From Hyphodiscus hymeniophilus (taxonomy: Eukaryota; Ascomycota; Leotiomycetes; Helotiales; Hyphodiscaceae), in the NCBI GenBank assembly GCA_016508695.1, contig VNKQ01000016.1:310001-374000 (forward strand): DNA of 64,000 bases. The letters run 5' to 3'. Of this stretch, positions 11,711-21,299 are shown one piece after another. How positions within the stretch are numbered: the first letter of the stretch is position 1; each line of letters begins with the position of its first letter. The notes beneath the pieces were generated by a model, which saw only the letters and a program-made list of their open reading frames with translations, did not search any database and was not told the origin of the DNA. The translations under genes were made by a program, and so were the position numbers.

Positions 11711-12109
11711 AGGCTCAGATGTGGAGAAATCGTGGGGAAGCTATCACCGCAATGCGGGGAGTCTCGTAAACTTCATGGGCATAACAGGGTGGCTAGAGAG
11801 TCGCATAAAGCTCGTGTATAAGCCAAGAGATTGCTATTCCTCTAGATAATCAACGAGGATGCTTTCCTTGCTGTCTAAGGACCACCATGTTGGGATGGAA
11901 TGCATGTCCTCGGCACATGTCAACATCGCCGCTTTCATGTGCCTCAAATTCTGCACGTGATCTATTCCACTTTAGAAATTCTCCTGTACCTAAGAATAAA
12001 TCTCTGTTCTGTAAGAGGTTCTTATGGTGCGATTCCCCGATTCTTCCAAGTTCTCCAAGGACACGACGCACCATTACACAGCGTTCATTTATTCTCTTTC
12101 TCGCTGACC
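11711..12109. other. intergenic, no gene recognised
   Basis: This is the upstream region of the ABC transporter gene and the 3' flank of the methyltransferase relic. I see nothing else. Confidence 0.35.
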
Positions 12110-12840
12110 TCAAGTCATTCGCATCTCCACCAGTCCTTCGCCCAGATCTGGGTATGCCTCAAAGGTCACTTTCAAATCCGCGATTGCAGCCACCGCATGC
12201 CACTCGTCAGAAGATGTCTCCCGACCTCCAAACCAGGCAATCATACCAGCATGGATGTGCGAGTTTCTCAAAGAATTTGGGAGTTCGTGAACCCACAGCC
12301 TCGAGTGAGGCCCCATCGCCGTCGCATTCTTCTTGAGCAAGCTCATGCAGTCGATATCGGGGAGATTGTGAAGGATGTGCATCACGTTTTATATGTCTGC
12401 CCCTTTGACTGGCTGAGGACCAGGAGCTTTGAAACCTCAATCGATTCCGGTGATGTATCCCGGCACGAGGATTGGCGTCAGCGTTGTAATCCTGGAGTAT
12501 AAGATTCTCTGGCTGCAAGTGGGGGTAAGCTTCTTGCAGTTCAAGCAGCAACGGCCCTTGTCCTCCGCCGATATCAGTCACTTTGGGATCGTCTTTCTGC
12601 ATCACGGTATCGAGATTGTATCCAAGTCCACACATTCGAGCCGGCATTTTCGGCAAGATTTCAAACTTGCCTTCCATAAAGGTGTGGAGGCTCTCCGGTC
12701 TATCTTCGCTCTCGGTCTATCTTCTTCATGCATGACTTCATAGAAATGCTTCCTTACGAATGGCTTGTTTCCCATCTTTCATGGGCGTACCGAAAGGTTG
12801 TGTTATTCTCTGTGAATGGGTATTCGAAATTTTGAGTTAG
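12110..12840 (-). pseudogene. broken SAM-dependent O-methyltransferase
   Basis: This is the remnant of a fungal plant-type O-methyltransferase (family that methylates hydroxyls in secondary metabolites). Pieces in order but in different frames: an FRYAH segment near 12800; a KHFYEVMHEEDRPRA-like piece near 12730; the SAM-binding loop VTDIGGGQGPLLLELQEAYP (about 12520-12580); a PGPQPVKGADI piece followed directly by an in-frame TAA; and the C-terminal NVMHILHNLPD...SRLWVHE...GGRETSSDEW part ending at 12110. At least two frame changes and one stop interrupt it, and the N-terminal dimerisation half is missing. No intron model rescues it. I am confident it is non-functional as read. Confidence 0.85.
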
Positions 12841-13408
12841 CAGTTTGGAGTAAATCAAGGCACTCGAAAGAAAGCCCTCATAGGTACTGATTACAGATCA
12901 GTGTGTCATAAAACGACCACAAATCCACTCACAAGTGTAGAGCACCATGGATACAGGAAAGTTTGCCACCATGTACTTCGTTATATCGTTGGTTGGTAAT
13001 TATTATCGGTCAAATCCCAGAGACCGTGACCAGCCATGATACATAGAACATCCTCTGATATAGCAGCCACCAGTTCATATCTGACACTAATTGACAAGAA
13101 GTATGGCCCCCACCTGCCGATCAAAGATCTGATCACATAACATCAGCCACTCATCTGAGAATGAATTCGTTCTACAATTTACTCGATGGCGATCATACTC
13201 GCACTTCTCAAAATAGAAGTGGGAGTTGGAGTGCACGCCACGCATGGGCAGCCTCGGCCTCAAATTTCCCCGTCTTTCAGAGGCACACAGCACCCATCAC
13301 TGCAGGAACGCCAACGTTAACGCAGGACCTCAACCTGGTTCTTGTTGTTCGTGCAATACCTTTGAGGCTTCTCCTACAGCTTCAAGTATAGCAATAGAAA
13401 CAACGGGA
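12841..13408. other. intergenic, no gene recognised
   Basis: This is the promoter side of the BIM1-like gene. Open frames here have no signal of coding. Confidence 0.35.
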
Positions 13409-14520
13409 ATGAACACAGGAGCTATCATGGCGGCTTTGATATGGTCGATCATCGCGATTACATGCGCTACGGTTGTAAACGCGCACTCGTACATTTTATA
13501 TCCCGGACAGCGAGGGGATAATTTGATCCTGAATGCCACTTTCCCCTATGGTATGCAATGGGCTTATCCATGTGAGTTCCTCTTCTTCGATATCTGCACA
13601 ATGTTTCATCTAGCTATTACTTAGATTCCTTCATGTTTTCGGCAGCAGCTGCGACGGAAAGTGAAGAACAGTTTTTCAAACCTATATATATTCTGCATTA
13701 CTTCTTGGTCACAAGAGTTCCCATTTCTTTCATCAGCTCGATTGATGATCAATGTTTCCCATCTCATTTCGCATATTCACTAACATATACCCAGGCGGAG
13801 GTATTCCCACGACCACAAATCGAACCAAATGGCCAGTGACAGGCGGCGGAATCTCCATCCAGCCAGGCTGGTTCACAGGTCATGCAACGGCACTTATGTA
13901 CATCAACCTGGGTCTTGGAACCGATGGGCCGGATGGAGGGCCACCGAACATGTCCTTCCCAATGGTGCCCACCTTCGAAATCATCGGACCAAGCAATAAT
14001 CCCTACCCCGGGTCATTCTGTCTACCACAGGTTCCATTGCCAGCCAATGTTACTGTTAATGTGGGAGATCTTGCCACGATCCAGGTCGTCGAGACTGCGG
14101 TCCATGGCGGTGCTTTATACAATGTAAGTATCCCTGCCTCGTTCACACACTGTGGTCTGGAAACGAAAACGTTGAGAATCGTAAGATTGACTGGATGGAC
14201 AGTGCGTGGATATCATCTTCGCCCTCCAGGAAGAAGTGCCTGAACTCAACACCACGAATTGCTTCAACAGCACCACTATCAGCTTCAAAGACCCGTTCGC
14301 TGAAGCGTCCTGTGGCTCCTGTACGACCTCATCAGGAAGTCCGTCGGCGACGCCAATCTTTGAAGGACCCATATGCTCTACAAGCTCCGTTTCTACGAGC
14401 ACTGTAACAGTTACGGCGCCAGCTTCATGTCCTACGACGAATGGGATTTCAAGTATGAGTGAGGGGCTGGGAGTTGGATTTCCGCTTGGTGTATTAGCGG
14501 TGGGTGTACTGGGTCTCTGA
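13409..14520 (+). CDS. BIM1-like (X325) copper-binding, GPI-anchored secreted protein
   Basis: Three exons (13409-13571, 13795-14123, 14203-14520), 269 residues. A hydrophobic signal peptide ends at VVNA, so the mature protein begins with His26, as in LPMO-like copper proteins where the N-terminal amine and imidazole bind copper. The X325 family pattern follows: FPYGMQWAYPC, GGGIPTTTNRTKWP, GWFTGHATALMYINLGLG (second His), FCLPQVPLPANVTV, and VVETAVHGGALYNCVDI. The C-terminus is Ser/Thr-rich with a hydrophobic tail fitting a GPI signal. Known members (Cryptococcus Bim1) act in copper acquisition or on the cell wall rather than polysaccharide cleavage. The family call is strong; the copper role here is by homology. 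Confidence 0.92.
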
Positions 14521-15507
14521 AAGTACAAGAGTACCAATGTTTGCGCAACCAAACATGCCACATTACTGCTTTATCAATACTCATGCCCTATTAGAAGTGG
14601 CCATCGTTATCGAAGGTGCTCTTCCATGTTTGAAAACTTTCCCAATATCTCTTTCAATGAAGACCTTGTCACTCAACATGATCGTAAAGCAGCTTATGCG
14701 CTCACCAGCACCGAGCGTTGCCTTTGGTAAGAGGAAATTATCATCACACGTTTGAAAGCTAGTTCTGTCATGATGAAATTCGAAAACTGCCATATGGGCG
14801 CTCCCATACCATGATGGAATCTCCTGAGACCATAATAGTTACCTATCTATTATTGAGAGCTTGCGGGTTCTTTCCATGCCAGCTGGAGGCAGCAGCAGTA
14901 TGGCGTTTGGGCCGTACTCGATACCATAGCTTGTTCAAAGAAACAGACATTGTTGAGGAGTAAGTTAAGCTTAATACTCGATTAGTTACAAGAGTGTTGT
15001 AAAAGGTACAATGCCTAGGGGGTCGGCGAAAAAGGGGCCGATTTTGGCACAGGCCAAAACACTGAAATATGGCTATATTTACTTTTGTATTTCGACCAAA
15101 ACAGCTTGATATGGCTTGAATAAGGATTTAAAAATCGCGTACAACGCTATGTACACCCCTCTAGAATTCAAGAACTCTCCTGGCAAGCGTTTAGAAACCC
15201 CCGTCCGTTGTGGGGTTGTATTGTATTTGCAAAGCTATATTTTGGTGTTTTGACTGTGCCAAAATCGACCCCTTTTTCGCCGAACCCCTAGAATGCCTCT
15301 CTTCGCCACATAAAATTTTAGGCTGAGGTTGATTGTTTTATGTTCTTTACAAACAGACTATGCCACTCTCCACAAAGAAATATAAGCCTAGCACTAATTT
15401 GGTTGAATGCAAGATCTGAGTTCCAGCGACTTCCATGATCCTTCTTTTGCCAAGTTGCCTTTACCTCAAGCCGCCTAATTAAAGCAAAGATTTCCTTTTA
15501 CTAAATC
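14521..15507. other. intergenic holding a short inverted-repeat transposon
   Basis: No gene is supported. The stretch contains the MITE described at 15016-15290; the rest looks like plain AT-rich spacer between the BIM1-like gene and the 3' end of the membrane protein gene. Confidence 0.5.
15016..15290. mobile_element. MITE-like element with about 60-bp terminal inverted repeats and TA flanks
   Basis: The left end starts GGGGGTCGGCGAAAAAGG (15018) and the right end, read on the other strand, starts GGGGTTCGGCGAAAAAGG (15288). The repeats stay similar inward for about 60 bp (…CGATTTTGGCACAG…AAAACAC…AAATATRGCT). Both ends are flanked by TA (15016-15017 and 15289-15290), the target duplication of Tc1/mariner/pogo elements. 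The 271-bp body has no open frame, so it would be a non-autonomous element moved by a Fot1/pogo-like transposase supplied elsewhere. The repeat structure is seen directly; the superfamily is inferred. Confidence 0.85.
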
Positions 15508-16307
15508 TCAACAAGGGGTACAATTTGTCATATTGAACTTCGTTAACCACGTATCTCTCTCGTACTCTGCGACCCGATCCGCTATTCGGTGGAACGCTAC
15601 CGATTGGTAATTCCATCGGTCCAATCTCAGTTTTTGACGCTCTCCACGATCTTCGCCAGATATCTGTTGAGACAAACAGCCCATATCTCTTGCGATACTA
15701 AGGAGTGATTATGGACTATTAGCCACTGCGTCCATGCTTGACCAGAAGCTAAAGATCTGAAATCTTTTGGTGAACTCACACATTGACACCTGAGAAAACA
15801 AGGGCAGCCAAGGTCAACTGCTTGTCCCATAGATCGAAATTCCACGAATTAGACGGGTCGCAAGTTCCGAACATCGCGACGGCTCCAAACACGAAGACGA
15901 TGAACCATATACCCAAAGGAAGTAAGAGTCCGATCCACGTTGTCAAGTACGAAGTGTGGATACAGGTTTCGTAGCTCTCAATCTCACCACGCAAGCAACT
16001 GAACAACAGAATCAAGACCATAAAAAGTGCACTGCCAAACAGAAGTCCAGCCATTATGCTTGGTAACACACTATCAGCTAGTACGACTACACATCGAGGG
16101 CTGGAGGAAGCATTACTAATCCACATATTTGCAATAATTGCCCGGACAATCGCCGGATGCACCATTTGACTGCGCGCAGAAATCGTTCAAATAGGCGTTG
16201 TGATTTTGACAAGCTGCCAACACGGCACAAAATCTTGCGAGAAATGTAGATCCAAGTGCAGATACGACGTCGAGAATAGTGAGCAAAACGGCGAAGGATG
16301 GAGACAT
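15508..16307 (-). CDS. fungal membrane protein with four predicted TM segments
   Basis: Three exons (16307-16117, 16058-15780, 15697-15508), 219 residues, frame-consistent. The first membrane segment is at the N-terminus (PSFAVLLTILDVVSALGSTF); an extracellular-looking Cys-rich loop (CQNHNAYLNDFC, DCPGNYCKY) follows. Then come MAGLLFGSALFMVLILLF, GLLLPLGIWFIVFVFGAVAM and a last hydrophobic stretch, LTLAALVFSG, with a polar C-terminal tail. The four-helix tetraspan layout with a Cys loop suggests a plasma-membrane or vesicle protein, but I do not recognise a named family. The short terminal exon is the least certain part. Confidence 0.65.
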
Positions 16308-16708
16308 ACTAAATTACCTGTAAGGCACCGTAGCTAAGTAATTGAGTAGAATGAGAACCTTCGTTGAGCTCGAGATAGCGAACGAGGATCCGAGGGCAGC
16401 AAATACTGCCCGCGCATCGAAAAAGCCTTCGAAAAAGCCTTGGCTGACCCCGTGGTTGACAGACTGCTTGAGATGGATATTCTCCAGCCTGTAATTGGGC
16501 TTGATAACTCGACGGTAGTACCGTGCCGCCTATATCAAGACGATTATCTCTTAATCGGGGTTAGATTGGGGCACAGGAGAGAAGCCACAACAACAGGGCA
16601 CAGCAATTCCCGTTCGATCTTCTAATGCACACTACTGTACATTACCTCCGAAAAGATTTCAATCCTTCTTTGCACAAACCCGAAACAATAAGGAGGGTTC
16701 AAGAAGTC
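16308..16708. other. intergenic, divergent promoter region
   Basis: This lies between the starts of the tetraspan gene (minus) and the STAND-domain gene (plus). No other feature is seen. Confidence 0.4.
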
Positions 16709-17854
16709 ATGTCCTTTGGGTTCTCCCTTGGGGATATCATCGCCGTGGGCCGCATAGCCAGAGATCTACGGCTCGCCTATTCATCAGCCCCTGGAGACCT
16801 TCGGTTACTTGTATCCAATCTTGAAGTCGTCCATGGTCTTACCGAACGTCTTCAGCATGACTTGGATGATCCGACGAGCGCGTTAGGAAGGGCTACTCCT
16901 CTTCAACTTCAACAATACGGCATAGTTCTTCGAAGTATACAAGGAGTGTTGAACAATTTAGAATCGATTCGAGCCCGTTTTCAGCATATCGAAAGCCGCG
17001 CAAGAGTCTGGGATCGGGTGCGGTTTCCACGAGAAGATATAAGATACCTACAGTCACAGCTTCAGCTCTACATGTTGGCTTTAAGTCTGGATTCCAGCTC
17101 TGATATGATGAGCAGAGTTGTACAGCTTGTCGAAGGAATAGCAGAGCAGAACGACCTCAACTGGACAACACTGTTCAGCACTCTGAGAGCGCGAGGGTTT
17201 GAAGCAGCCGACATCAACGCACATCGTCCGGAGCTCGAGAGCATCGTCGAAGCGGCACGTCAAGTGGCTGAATCTTTCCAGGACCTTACCCCAGACTCAA
17301 GCCTACGTTCAAGTACTGGCATCTCAACAGCATCAGGAACCGTGGCTGGCTCGACCGTAATCGGAAACGATACGAGCGAGTACATTGCAATGGACTCGGG
17401 CAGCCGATATTTCACTGGGCCCCCGACCAGGGCACATCTACAGTCGCGTGTCTGTGAAGGGGCCATAAGACTACAGGAGGGTGGTATTGGTGGAATCTCG
17501 CAAAGAAGACGACCCCTCACCTTCTTTGGGAGCGCCAAATATAAGATCAAGTGCTGTTACTGCTCTTTCGTTGGCTTCCAGGACGAGAGGCTGGACATTC
17601 TTCGTGCACCGCGCAATAAACCGCTCTTCTTTGCCCCACGCCAAAATAAGTTGACCCCAATATCAGTGGAGTACTACTTGGATGAAATGTCTCGCAACCG
17701 TTCTGAACGCGATGGTCTATACTACCGCACGATATTCTTCTGGAAATGTCATGTTTCCGCCAGGGTTGAGACACGCCATAACGACGGAGAGTACGAGTGT
17801 CCGTTCTGTGATTTCGTGGACTCTGCGGGGATTTTCTTCGGCGTGAAGAACTAA
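16709..17854 (+). CDS. orphan STAND N-terminal domain with zinc-finger-like C-terminus, frameshifted
   Basis: The start MSFGFSLGDIIAVGRIARDL is the hallmark of the fungal STAND N-terminal helical domain (also called the SesA-like or NACHT N-terminal fungal domain), covering about residues 1-190. No NACHT/NB-ARC ATPase follows. After a Ser/Thr-rich linker come paired cysteines (KIKCCYCSF) and a second pair (YECPFCDF). The frame stops after VDSAGIFFGVKN, but in the adjacent frame the text continues EELIEHILTSHVRNL and stays open to a TAG at 18061, which would supply the two histidines of a CxxC...HxxxxH finger. A one-base frameshift near 17840-17848 is therefore likely. The N-terminal call is firm; the finger is inference. 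Confidence 0.7.
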   Translation: MSFGFSLGDIIAVGRIARDLRLAYSSAPGDLRLLVSNLEVVHGLTERLQHDLDDPTSALGRATPLQLQQYGIVLRSIQGVLNNLESIRARFQHIESRARVWDRVRFPREDIRYLQSQLQLYMLALSLDSSSDMMSRVVQLVEGIAEQNDLNWTTLFSTLRARGFEAADINAHRPELESIVEAARQVAESFQDLTPDSSLRSSTGISTASGTVAGSTVIGNDTSEYIAMDSGSRYFTGPPTRAHLQSRVCEGAIRLQEGGIGGISQRRRPLTFFGSAKYKIKCCYCSFVGFQDERLDILRAPRNKPLFFAPRQNKLTPISVEYYLDEMSRNRSERDGLYYRTIFFWKCHVSARVETRHNDGEYECPFCDFVDSAGIFFGVKN

Positions 17855-18871
17855 TCGAGCATATTCTGACCAGTCACGTTCGGAACCTGATACCTACCCA
17901 ACTGCGGGAGCGGTTTAACATTTGGATTGAGGACTCTCCTGGTCTCTTCGAGCATCTATATAGGTCAATCAAAGGCAGACAGTTTGATTTGTTATTGCCA
18001 AGGCCTATTTCCGAGCGAGAGGCTACGATTGCGAGAATCAGGATGACAGGCTCAGGGGCTTAGAGCAACGAACTCCGGTCTACGTCCCTATACTCTGACA
18101 ACATAGTGTTCCTCTTCTTCCCAGGCTATTAGTAAAACCTAGCCTCGGGCAACTTTTGATTGTTATAGGTTTCTTCTACAGAAGATGCGGCCGTGTAAAA
18201 ATTACTGCGAAGGCCTCCATTATCTGTCCATAATCCCTCGGATCCAGGACATGAACAACCTAGGAGATGAAGCCAAGTTAAATTTGTTCTCGGCTCTGTG
18301 ACTGCAGGCGCTGATTGTTGAAATTACCGCTGCTATCGATGCGGCTAAGCAGATCTGGACACAGTACCTAGGGCCGAGGTGAGAGACCCGCAATTGCGAG
18401 GAGTTTGAACATTTTATCGCATCTACTAGCTGCACATAGAGGAGCATATCACTATGGACGTTGATGACAATAATAGCGTCCCATGTAGATGTGCGAGCAT
18501 ACAGCTGACTTGAAAGGGGAAGATTCCTACGGAATAGCAACACCGTACGATTGTTTCCTACAACTGTATACATATAGCTTCGTTGTATTAAATAACAGAG
18601 TATGTAATGGTCTGAAGTTTCTTTCACATTCGTATTCTACATATCAAATCCCGAGCGGTTTCTATAAGTCTGAATTTACTAGGTGTAAATTGAACGTATT
18701 ATTGACTTCTAATTAATGTACTATCTTTCGCTGCTCTTGACCAATCACACAACACTCCTCTTCAATATCTGTATTTGTGCTATTCAAAAGATTGCTCGTT
18801 CCACCGTTTCCTCTTAGATTGTATCCCAGGTATCTGCTTTGGAGCACATACCAATCTCGAAACCTCCATCT
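17855..18871. other. out-of-frame tail of the STAND-domain gene, then intergenic
   Basis: Positions 17855-18063 continue the coding-like reading of the upstream gene in another frame. From 18064 to 18871 I see no gene, RNA or repeat. Confidence 0.5.
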
Positions 18872-20374
18872 TCACGACTCGGGTTTTCTCATCAACCAAC
18901 TTCGCCGCCCCTCAGTCTTCACCTCCCATCCAACAGCGCCGCAAACCCTCGTCAGCACCCCACATTTTCTCAAGACTTCCTCACCGATCTCAATGACCTC
19001 CAAGGGCCTGGATTGAGGCCCCAATAATAGCGAGGTCTGGACCTTAGCCTGCTCCTTCACGGGCAAGCTGCTTATATCCAGATATCTCAGACGCGAAGGA
19101 AGAGAGCCTATGGTTGCGCAGTTGAGTCTTTGTCGAAGCTTACATATCGCAACTGCTTCCTGCATGGGGTTTAAAGTATTTTGGTCCTTTGTTTCAATTT
19201 CTTCCGTCTCTTCTGCGGAACTTTCGGGCTCCGCTTCCTTCGTCTCAACGCTCGGATAGTTAAGACAGAAAGACTCGACGTCGGAAAAGCGCAGGTGCGA
19301 TCCCAGACAAACTTCTTCCAGCTGCGTAGACAAGATCCTCAAGAGTGGAAGATGAGCTGATGTCATGCCAGAGCCTCTGAGATTGAGGATCTTTAGACTC
19401 AATGGCATCTTCTTCAAGAGCCGCGCAACAAGTTGTTCATCTAAAACCTTGGTAGATCTCCCTGCGTTCATATCGATATCCAGATGAGCGACGCTTTTCA
19501 TCGACGGATGTTCGGTAACGAACTCAACAACATCCGCCCCATCCAGAGAATAGCAGTGGCTGATATTGAGATGGGTGAGCTGAGCTGTTGGAAGGATGCT
19601 GGACAGCACAGTGTAGTCTATCCGAGTAGCCGAGACGTCAAGATATCGAAGCTTTGGCAGTTGACATAGCAAAGTCTGGAAGAATCCCGGATCTAAGCCT
19701 GTACAGCCTGCCAGGTTGAGGGAGCTAAGGGATTCGCTGACCCTTTGATCACCACAGACAGCTGTCAGACATCCGTCAACGAACTTGGAAGAATTGCAGC
19801 CTGATAGGTCAATCTTCTCGATGTATTCGAGATTGTAGAACAGCGTTTGAAGAGCGTCGCTGTTGATATAATCCTCGAACCCACTGCTGGCACGGAAATC
19901 TCGGAGGAGAGGTGTCCTATTAAGGAGTTTCGGGAGAATGTCGCGAGTGTCTGTCGACGGTGCAGTGAGGCAAAAGTCGGAGAAATCCAAGACCCGGACA
20001 TAATTACATAAGACTGACCAACTCTCAATTTGAGTGAGTACCTTGATGAGAGTTGATTGATGGGGAATGTTGATGTGGCGGTACATGACAGAAATCCCAA
20101 TGCTCAGCATCGTCCGAGACGTTAGAAGGCAAGCAAGTATATAGGACGATGATGTTGGTTTTCTGTTGGGATTCACTGGTCCTGCTTAGCTGTTACTACT
20201 GTTGGACAGCCATGTAAGGGATTGCGTACCTGTCACAGTTTGTGATATTGAGGACTGAGTACATGATTCTGGTGTTGAGCTCACTGAGAGGATGATCTTG
20301 AAGAGGAGTTCCGATGGCAATCTCTCGATTGGAGATTTGCCAGCTGGATTTTTTTGAGATTTGAGAAGAGACAT
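18872..20374 (-). CDS. F-box / leucine-rich repeat protein
   Basis: Two exons (20374-20230 and 20181-18872), 484 residues. The N-terminus holds a short F-box-like helix, SPIERLPSELLFKIIL (about residues 14-29), the Skp1-binding element of SCF ubiquitin ligases. The rest is an RNI-type leucine-rich repeat domain with repeats such as YIEKIDLSGC, SSLNLAGCTGLD, LRYLDVSATRID, LTHLNISHCYSLDG, LKILNLRGSGMTS and LRYLDISSLP. An acidic Glu-rich insert (residues about 345-375) interrupts the last repeats. A role as an SCF substrate receptor is inferred from the architecture; no substrate can be named. The intron was placed by frame continuity across TVTG|PVNPNRK. Confidence 0.8.
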
Positions 20375-21299
20375 GTTGAAATAGATCTATAACTACTTGC
20401 CAAAGGTACCTAACAAAACAAGGAGCCAAGAGAAAGACAGAAAGGCTTTCACAGCCCCGTTCATTAAAATGTGTTCGTAAGTAGTCAGAAATCTCGTATA
20501 AAATACCACAACACGTTAACATCCTACCGCTCCATGCCTTATATATTTCATAACTCCTTCCAATCCTCCCCTTCCCGGGCATTCTATTTCCAGCCCTTCC
20601 ACTCACACAAGAAAAACCATCACGACATATCCCCCCAGTGGCCATAAGAAGGTGGCGCCAAGGCTCCACCCCCGCTTCCCCGCCAATCGCTTGCGACGCT
20701 TTTATAAATCGTGCCGAGCTGTGACTAAAACCGCTCGCTCGTGATGGATGAAAACCATTTCTTTGAATAAGAGATGGCGCATGCCTGAGGTTGAGTATGC
20801 GAAGATGCTTGGATGAATGCTCGAGTTTTACGTAACTCGTGTGAGGTGAATAGTGAGAGATCGAGTGAGATGACGATGTGGCAAGCATGCACGTGTTTGG
20901 TTTGGATCTGGGACTGCGAAGGTCAACTGCATTTGGGTTTTTAATAGGGCCATGGGTGGAGGAAAGTTAGGTGGATAGTAATTGAGGATGAATACGCGGA
21001 GTATACTCGCATCTGCTTGACTGGTCAACGTCGTTTCGAGTATTCAAGTGATCTAAGGGCCAACCGGTCGATATGTTCAGTGGATTAAAGCAGACCTCAA
21101 ACCTCTACGTGTTCCCAATTGGCATTTACGTTGAATCCTTCGCAAAAGAAAACGAAAACGCATATTCCCATAATTAGGGTAGACTCCCTAGATGGAGATT
21201 CCGGGCAAGTAGGAGCAACGCAAGATCAGATCCGTATCTCGTATCTGTATTACTCTACTAAAAGTACAACTATCATGTATCGAAGAGCCTGTTGCAGTA
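20375..21299. other. intergenic, leader of the F-box gene
   Basis: A long minus-strand open frame (20196-20888) overlaps the F-box gene start in another frame and reads as low-quality sequence, so I treat it as leader. No other feature is seen. Confidence 0.4.

Noticed and set aside
20196..20888. Long minus-strand open frame (230 codons) upstream of and overlapping the F-box gene
   Set aside because: It overlaps the better-supported first exon in another frame, and its residue pattern is not protein-like.
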